A stretch of DNA of 64,000 nt from assembly GCA_963738545.1 (NCBI GenBank), contig CAVTXA010000002.1, forward strand, positions 413,022-477,021, read 5' to 3'. The notes beneath the pieces are model-generated. The model worked only from the letters and a program-made list of their open reading frames with translations. It was not told the DNA's origin and searched no databases. Below are positions 59,611-64,000 of the stretch, one piece after another. The first letter of the stretch is position 1. Every line of letters starts with the position of its first letter. Position numbers and translations under genes: made by a program. The DNA comes from Bog-756 sp963738545. GTDB taxonomy: Bacteria > Actinomycetota > Acidimicrobiia > Acidimicrobiales > RAAP-2.

Positions 59611-61760
59611 GGCCTCCTCTCTTTGGCCGTTGCATTCATCGGCAGAGTGAGCTTGGCGTCGGGATGGACGGAGTCGCCGCACGGGTCATCGACACCAGAC
59701 GCAATGGCTCTGATGCCGTCGATGTCGCTAGAGGTACCGATCAGTACCAGCTCATCGCCAGCTTCGAGCATCGTGCTCCCATTGGGCACAACGAGATCTC
59801 GATCCCTCTGGATGGTCGTCACGATGATGCTGATGGGCAGGCCCGCTGAGCGGAGGGTCCGTCCTGCCAGCGGGGACCCGGCGCGGACCAGTATCCGGTC
59901 GGAACTGTCCGCATCACCATCTGCACTCATCTTCTGGAGGCTGGCAAGGAGTCCTAACCGGTAACCCCGTACCAGGTCTGAGGTGGCAATAGTCCCGAGC
60001 ACCCTCCGCTCGGTATCGAGGATCGACACCCAGTGCTGGGTGGACGTGGTCATGGCGTCAAGAGCGACATCGAGGTGGGCCGAATCTGCTACCGTCGGCG
60101 CCGACACGTCGACCAGCGACTCCACGCGATGGTCGGGAGCCAACCCCTTTGCTTGCAGGCTGTGCAGAGAGATCGTCCCTTCGAAGCGACCGTGGCTGTC
60201 TACGACAGGAGCTCCGGTAAGTCCCTCTTGCCTGAGTTCATTCTGAGCCATGGTGACCGAGGTTCCACCGGCAATCACCAGGCGAGGGGGCACCATAGCC
60301 TCGGAGACCGGCACGTTGGCCAGGACGGGCATGCCCACCAGTAGCCGCCGGGCGGGGGCGTCGGCCCTGGTCTTCAACTGGCTTCGATAGATGGTGTCGT
60401 CGCTCCGGCGTACGATGAACCACGCCAGGCCGACGGCAATCATGGCCGGACCCAGGATGGACAGGCTTCCGGTCATTTCGGCCACCATCAACATGACGGC
60501 TAACGGTGCGCGGGAGATGCTGCCGAAGCAACACATCATCCCGATGATCACGTAGGGCGCCGGATCGTGGCCCATAGAGGGGACGAGCGGCTCGAAGAGT
60601 CGCCAGACCGAGGCCCCGATGAACGCGCCGATCACCATCCCGGGGCCGAAGATGCCTCCCGAGCCTCCTGAGCCGATGGAGAGGCCGGTGGCCAGGATAC
60701 GGGCAAACGGGAGGATCAGGACGATCCACAACGGCAGTGTCAAGAGTTGGTGACCGAGTCCCTGCTGGATCCATCCGTAGCCCGTGCCCAACACCTCAGG
60801 GATAGCCAAGGCGATGAGACCCACAAGGACTCCGCCGATGGCCGGCTTGACCCAACGGGGGATCCGCATCCGTCCGAATAGGTCCGAGATTCCGTAGAAG
60901 CCCTTGGCGTAGAGGAGACCGATGAGTCCCCCCAGTACCCCTATCAATGCGAACCACACCAGATGGGTCGGATCGGAGAAGTGGTAACTGCCAGCGAAGC
61001 CGAAGAGGGGCGTGAAGCCCATAGCGGTACCGAAGATGATATAGCCGACGAGTGACGCTACGAAGCTCGGGAGCAGCGCTTCGGCATCGAAGTCGTCCCG
61101 ATAGAGGATCTCTGTGGCCAGGACCGCGCCACCGAGTGGGGCGCCGAAGATGGCCCCAATGCCGGATCCGATGCCGGTGACCACGGCGATGCGAGCGTCA
61201 GCCGGGCTGAGGTCCAACTCCCGGGCGAGTAGAGAGGCGAATCCAGCGCTGATCTGACCGGTCGGACCCTCTCGACCTCCCGAACCACCTGAGCCGATAG
61301 TGAGGGCGGACGCCGCGATCTTGACGATCACCGCCCGGAAGCGAATGCCCCGGGGGTTGTGGTGGACGGCCGAGATGGCCGCGTCGGTACCGTGGCCCTC
61401 CGCCTCCGGCGCGAACCTGAAGACGAGGATTGCCCCGAGCAGGGCGCCGAGGCCGACCACGAGAGGCAGCGCCCAAGGTCGGGAAAATGACGCCGAGGCT
61501 CCGTGCCCACCCTCGCCAGCCGGTGTTGGCACGTGGTAGCCGGCCAACGTCCCCAGGAAGAAGTGTGTGCAGGCAAGCAGAGCCTCGTAGAAGACGACCG
61601 CACCTATTCCGGCCATCGTCCCGATAAGGACACCAAGGATCAGCCACTTCTGCAGATAGGACGCATTACCCAGCCATCGGGAAGAACGTGCCATGACGGC
61701 CCGCCAGGAGGTCCTACGAAAGACAGTCATATGGGGGGCCACCCCATCTACAGATCCCAT
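59607..61760 (-). CDS. ClC chloride channel/antiporter with CBS pair and TrkA_C domain
   Basis: The product has 717 residues. Signature GSGGSGGREGPTG is at residues 156-168, with the gating Glu at 164; GSGGSGGIFGPGMVIG is the second filter, and PAPYVIIGMMCCFG carries the central Tyr. GIGSGIGAIFGAPLGGAVLA lies between. Residues ~470-600 form two CBS domains (VPVSEAMVPPRLV, DVALDAMTTSTQHWVSILDT). The last ~90 residues form a RCK/TrkA_C domain (LRSAGLPISIIVTTIQRDRD, MLEAGDELVLIG). The Glu suggests an H+/Cl- antiporter. The start ATG 61760 overlaps the marR end; MTVFR at 61730 is an alternative. Confidence 0.93.
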   Translation of the reverse strand: MGSVDGVAPHMTVFRRTSWRAVMARSSRWLGNASYLQKWLILGVLIGTMAGIGAVVFYEALLACTHFFLGTLAGYHVPTPAGEGGHGASASFSRPWALPLVVGLGALLGAILVFRFAPEAEGHGTDAAISAVHHNPRGIRFRAVIVKIAASALTIGSGGSGGREGPTGQISAGFASLLARELDLSPADARIAVVTGIGSGIGAIFGAPLGGAVLATEILYRDDFDAEALLPSFVASLVGYIIFGTAMGFTPLFGFAGSYHFSDPTHLVWFALIGVLGGLIGLLYAKGFYGISDLFGRMRIPRWVKPAIGGVLVGLIALAIPEVLGTGYGWIQQGLGHQLLTLPLWIVLILPFARILATGLSIGSGGSGGIFGPGMVIGAFIGASVWRLFEPLVPSMGHDPAPYVIIGMMCCFGSISRAPLAVMLMVAEMTGSLSILGPAMIAVGLAWFIVRRSDDTIYRSQLKTRADAPARRLLVGMPVLANVPVSEAMVPPRLVIAGGTSVTMAQNELRQEGLTGAPVVDSHGRFEGTISLHSLQAKGLAPDHRVESLVDVSAPTVADSAHLDVALDAMTTSTQHWVSILDTERRVLGTIATSDLVRGYRLGLLASLQKMSADGDADSSDRILVRAGSPLAGRTLRSAGLPISIIVTTIQRDRDLVVPNGSTMLEAGDELVLIGTSSDIDGIRAIASGVDDPCGDSVHPDAKLTLPMNATAKERRP

Positions 61761-62236
61761 CCCGTTGACCAGTCCTGCTCGGGTACCTCACCGGCTGCGG
61801 CGGTGAGACGTTGCAGCGAATCAACCAGGGCCGCCTGTTGTTCTGACGGGATGGCTTCCAGCAGCCGGGCGATCTCTACACGTCTTCGATCGGTCACTGC
61901 AGCTACCAGCGCGTGCCCTTTCTCTGCCAATGTCAAACGAATCAGGCGTCGGTCACCCCGGTCGTGACGGCGCACGATCAGACCTTTCCGGATCAGGCGA
62001 TCACACATTCGAGTGGCGGTCGGCGGTGTCACGTCCACTGCTTCGGCCAGTGCGGCCAAGCTCTGAGGTCCGCGAGATGCCAAAACAACCAGGGTGCGGT
62101 ACTGGGTGAGCGTCACCTCCTCGGCCACGTCTCCCAGAGAACGAGCGGCCACGGCGACAAGCACCCGACTGGCACTCAGCACGGCATCGACTATCAAGTC
62201 CCGTCGGACCTGGACCGGTCTGGTCTTAGTCATCAT
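61748..62236 (-). CDS. MarR family regulator (paralogue 2)
   Basis: ATG 62236 gives 162 residues. The winged helix is VTLTQYRTLVVLASRGPQSL, AEAVDVTPPTATRMCDRLIR and the wing RGDRRLIRLTLAEKGHALV. It is paralogous to the MarR at 53436-53906. Its last 13 bases overlap the ClC start, so regulator and channel are one operon. An inverted repeat stands directly before the gene, as expected for self-repression. Confidence 0.9.
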   Translation of the reverse strand: MMTKTRPVQVRRDLIVDAVLSASRVLVAVAARSLGDVAEEVTLTQYRTLVVLASRGPQSLAALAEAVDVTPPTATRMCDRLIRKGLIVRRHDRGDRRLIRLTLAEKGHALVAAVTDRRRVEIARLLEAIPSEQQAALVDSLQRLTAAAGEVPEQDWSTGWDL

Positions 62237-62237
62237 A

Positions 62238-62254
62238 TACTAATCATTGTAGTA
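62238..62254. promoter_or_regulatory. inverted repeat before marR-clc operon
   Basis: TACTA-ATCATTG-TAGTA (5-bp arms) begins 2 bases upstream of the marR ATG in an AT-rich patch. Place and TA-rich sequence recall the 53339-53358 repeat in front of the other marR. A MarR site is likely, though the arms are short. Confidence 0.45.
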
Positions 62255-62432
62255 GCTAACAAACTTGCGTCAACTGTCGGGCCCAGGTGGACCGAGCCGA
62301 AATCCATCGAGTCAGCACCCTGTCGGGGTGACAGGTCGGCTGGTACCTGACATCTACGGCAGTTGCGAAGCTTCAGTCACCCTTGCGCCACGACTCGAAG
62401 CTCCTCTAGCTCGGCATCGGACGCTGCCAGGG

Positions 62433-62546
62433 ATCCGAATCCACCTCTATGTCGCCGATCTAGATGTCCGTGTCGTGACCTTCGACGGAGAGCTGATCAG
62501 GCATCTCACCTTGGACCCCACACGCGAGTACCAGCCCCAGACCTAG
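62433..62546 (+). pseudogene. C-terminal remnant of an IS481-type transposase
   Basis: The frame ending at TAG 62544-62546 encodes IRIHLYVADLDVRVVTFDGE followed by LIRHLTLDPTREYQPQT. This short tail (V.D.DVRVV...GEL.R.LTLDPTR.YQP) is what one finds at the very end of many actinobacterial IS481 transposases. Nothing upstream resembles the rest of the enzyme. It differs from the full transposase at 62679-63857, so it comes from another element. Confidence 0.6.
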
Positions 62547-62570
62547 GGGCTGGTACTACGCTCGTGTGGG
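62517..62570. terminator. large stem-loop at the end of the transposase remnant
   Basis: The left arm 62517-62538 (CCCACACGCGAGTACCAGCC...) pairs with 62546-62570 (GGGGCTGGTACTACGCTCGT...), with three unpaired bases in the right arm and a 7-base loop AGACCTA. The remnant's stop codon lies in the right arm. It could be a terminator carried by the old element or an IS end. Confidence 0.6.
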
Positions 62571-62617
62571 TTCAGCTGTCCGCGATGTCTCGCGACATCA
62601 CAGGGAGCCGGTGTGCA

Positions 62618-62667
62618 GTAACGGGTGAAGCTTGTCAGATCAGTAACGGTTGATGATTGACACTCCG
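62618..62667. repeat. left-end subrepeats of the insertion sequence
   Basis: GTAACGGGTGAAGCTTGTC (62618-62636) and GTAACGGTTGATGATTGACA (62643-62662) are two related motifs 25 bases apart, followed by CTCCG. The second is the inverted counterpart of the innermost right-end copy (CGGAG then TGTCAAGGATCAGCCGTTAC). Confidence 0.75.
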
Positions 62668-62678
62668 ATTCAATATTT

Positions 62679-63857
62679 CTAGTGGACTTCGGCTCGCTTC
62701 TTCCGCACCACCCCCTTCGATGTGCGCAGCACGGTCTTGATCAGCTCATTCCCTGACCAGACCTCGAGGAGCTTCTCGGTCACCCGGACATCGACGATCT
62801 CCCCACTCCGGTACTTGCCCGCACTGAGCACTTGGTTGGACACCGAGATGGTGCCCACCGTGGAGACGGTCCGGGAGACCCAGTCGTCACCCAAGCGATC
62901 CTCACGGAGTCGGCTCAGATCGAGCGGTGGCATCGGCGAGTCCTCGCCTCGTCCCACATAGAAGCGCTCGGCCGGGGTGAGCATGCCGAGGCTCTGGTGG
63001 GGTCGGTCCTTGTTGTACTCCTCGACCCAGGTATCCAGGGCCTTCTGGGCGACGCGCCGGCTGGGGAAGATCTGCCCGGCCAGGAACTCCTGTCGGAAGG
63101 TCCGGTGGAACCGCTCTACTTTTCCCGTGGTGGTGGGGGACGCGGGGGCGGTGAGGCGGTGCTTGATCCCGTTCTCCCGGCAGATCTTGTCGAAGAGCAC
63201 CTCGGTGGGCTTCAGGCCGAATCGATTGGTGAAGACCTTGCCATTGTCCGTCAAAATTTCCTCGGGAACGCCATGGCGCTCCATAGCCTGTCCGAGAAAC
63301 CCGCAGACCGGTCGGGCCGTGGCCCGGACCATGATGCCGGCGCAGACGCAGAACCGGGAGTGGTCGTCCACCCCGGTGAGGACCTTGCACTCGGTGCCGT
63401 CCTCCAAGAGGACGCCGCCCACGATGTCCATCTGCCAGAGCTCCATGGGCCGTCCCCGTTCCCAACGTCTGTAGGTGGGGAGCTTCTTGCGCATGGCCTT
63501 GGGCTCGATCAGGTCGTGGCGGACCAGGGCCCGATAGATGGCCATGTGGGAGGGGACGTCCTTCTTCCGTTCCCGCTCCAGCTGGTGGACCAGCCGGATG
63601 GGGCCCCACCTCGGGTGTTGGCGACGCATCTCGAGGATGCGGGCCTCGATCACCGGTGCGATCTGGTGGGGACAGGACTTGGGGCGATGGGACTGCTCAG
63701 CCAGGGCATCCAGTCCACCCTCCTCATAGCGTTTCAGCCAGGAATACACGCTCTGTCGGCTCACGCCACAGGCCTCGGCCACCTCGGTCACGGTGAGGCC
63801 ATCTCGAATGACGCCTAGGACGGCGTCGTAACGCTGTTGCACCTTGCTCAGCTCCAT
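62679..63857 (-). CDS. IS481 family DDE transposase
   Basis: ATG 63857 (MELSKVQQRYDAVLGVIRDG) gives 392 residues; an in-frame GTG at 63872 is also possible, but it overlaps the AGGAGG. The N-terminal HTH_29-type domain reads LTVTEVAEACGVSRQSVYSW. The catalytic triad is D in LWQMDIVGGVLLEDG, D in EILTDNGKVFTNRFG and E in TTGKVERFHRTFRQEF. YNKDRPHQSLGMLTPAERFY closes the core, and ~70 further residues form a beta-rich tail (VGTISVSNQVLSAGKYRSGE). All motifs are intact, so it may still be active. Confidence 0.94.
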   Translation of the reverse strand: MELSKVQQRYDAVLGVIRDGLTVTEVAEACGVSRQSVYSWLKRYEEGGLDALAEQSHRPKSCPHQIAPVIEARILEMRRQHPRWGPIRLVHQLERERKKDVPSHMAIYRALVRHDLIEPKAMRKKLPTYRRWERGRPMELWQMDIVGGVLLEDGTECKVLTGVDDHSRFCVCAGIMVRATARPVCGFLGQAMERHGVPEEILTDNGKVFTNRFGLKPTEVLFDKICRENGIKHRLTAPASPTTTGKVERFHRTFRQEFLAGQIFPSRRVAQKALDTWVEEYNKDRPHQSLGMLTPAERFYVGRGEDSPMPPLDLSRLREDRLGDDWVSRTVSTVGTISVSNQVLSAGKYRSGEIVDVRVTEKLLEVWSGNELIKTVLRTSKGVVRKKRAEVH

Positions 63858-63912
63858 GAACACTCGGCCCACCTCCTCTCACTGCAAACAGCGGAGGCCG
63901 GTGGGGCCGGAG

Positions 63913-64000
63913 TGTCAAGGATCAGCCGTTACTACGACAAGGATCAGGCGTTACCGTGTCCAAGATCAGCCGTTATCGATCCATCAAGGATCAGGCGTGG
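63913..64000. repeat. right-end tandem subrepeats of the insertion sequence
   Basis: Four copies of a CAAGGATCAGSCGTTA motif: TGTCAAGGATCAGCCGTTAC (63913-63932), CGACAAGGATCAGGCGTTAC (63935-63954), TGTCCAAGATCAGCCGTTAT (63957-63976) and CCATCAAGGATCAGGCGTGG (63981-64000). The spacing is 22, 22 and 24 bases, about two DNA turns. GCC and GCG forms alternate. Confidence 0.85.

Larger units (their letters stand above)
62255..62611. other. gap between ClC operon and insertion sequence
   Basis: Apart from the transposase remnant and the large hairpin listed separately, this stretch holds no gene. It appears to be the scar of an older insertion next to the present one. Confidence 0.4.
62612..64000 (-). 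mobile_element. IS481-type insertion sequence, right end cut by window
   Basis: The element contains a full transposase (62679-63857) flanked by inverted copies of a shared end sequence: the left end has two copies of a GTAACGG...TGACA/TTGTC motif and the right side has at least four. The last copy touches the window edge, so the outer right tip and any target duplication cannot be seen. Confidence 0.8.

Overview
The window is very GC-rich DNA with strong G/C preference at third codon positions and many GTG starts. The block clpC - radA - disA - carD - ispD - ispF - rlmB, the ergothioneine genes and the mycobacterial-type secreted domains point to an actinobacterium. An Acidimicrobiia-like lineage is my best guess, from gene order only. 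No rRNA, tRNA or CRISPR array was seen.

Layout. 1-12 kb is a conserved core: a partial SRPBCC gene running off the left edge, a polyprenyl synthase, clpC, the radA/disA/carD/ispD/ispF/rlmB run, a DUF427 protein and a disulfide oxidoreductase. 12-21.6 kb holds egtB-egtD, a sensor-like membrane protein, a Fur-type regulator divergent from a nickel/cobalt permease, a two-gene membrane operon behind a perfect palindrome, and a TetR/MFS pair around a perfect 21-bp palindrome. 21.7-27 kb is a surface and secretion island on the minus strand: a SipW-type signal peptidase, two camelysin/TasA-like secreted proteins, a small HTH protein and a GH43-like lipoprotein with a DUF732-like tail; a Thr-rich repeat protein diverges from it. 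27.5-34.3 kb is disturbed: an amidase with a frameshift, a second broken copy of its 3' end between two related ~130-bp direct repeats, a split zinc ribbon and a frameshifted MMPL transporter, mixed with intact genes.

34-52.5 kb is orderly and rich in molybdenum genes. It has a split Moco-domain/cytochrome b pair (36.5 kb), a single protein fusing the same two modules (42.3 kb), a complete moaB-moaE-moeA-moaA-moaD-moaC operon and a regulator-modABC molybdate uptake operon. Purine nucleoside phosphorylase and a short sugar-transfer operon lie between them. The likely logic is molybdate uptake (ModABC), cofactor synthesis (Moa/Moe) and use by two sulfite-oxidase-fold enzymes exported to the cell surface.

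52.6-59 kb is a second disturbed interval: a frameshifted collagen-like protein, an N-terminally truncated and frameshifted CoA-disulfide-reductase/rhodanese gene, an orphan prepilin, a possible glycosyltransferase remnant and a frameshifted methyltransferase. 59.2-62.2 kb is an intact overlapping operon of a MarR regulator, a ClC channel with CBS and TrkA_C domains, and a small cytoplasmic protein. The right end is an IS481-type insertion sequence whose ends carry tandem copies of a ~20-bp motif; a remnant of another transposase sits beside it.
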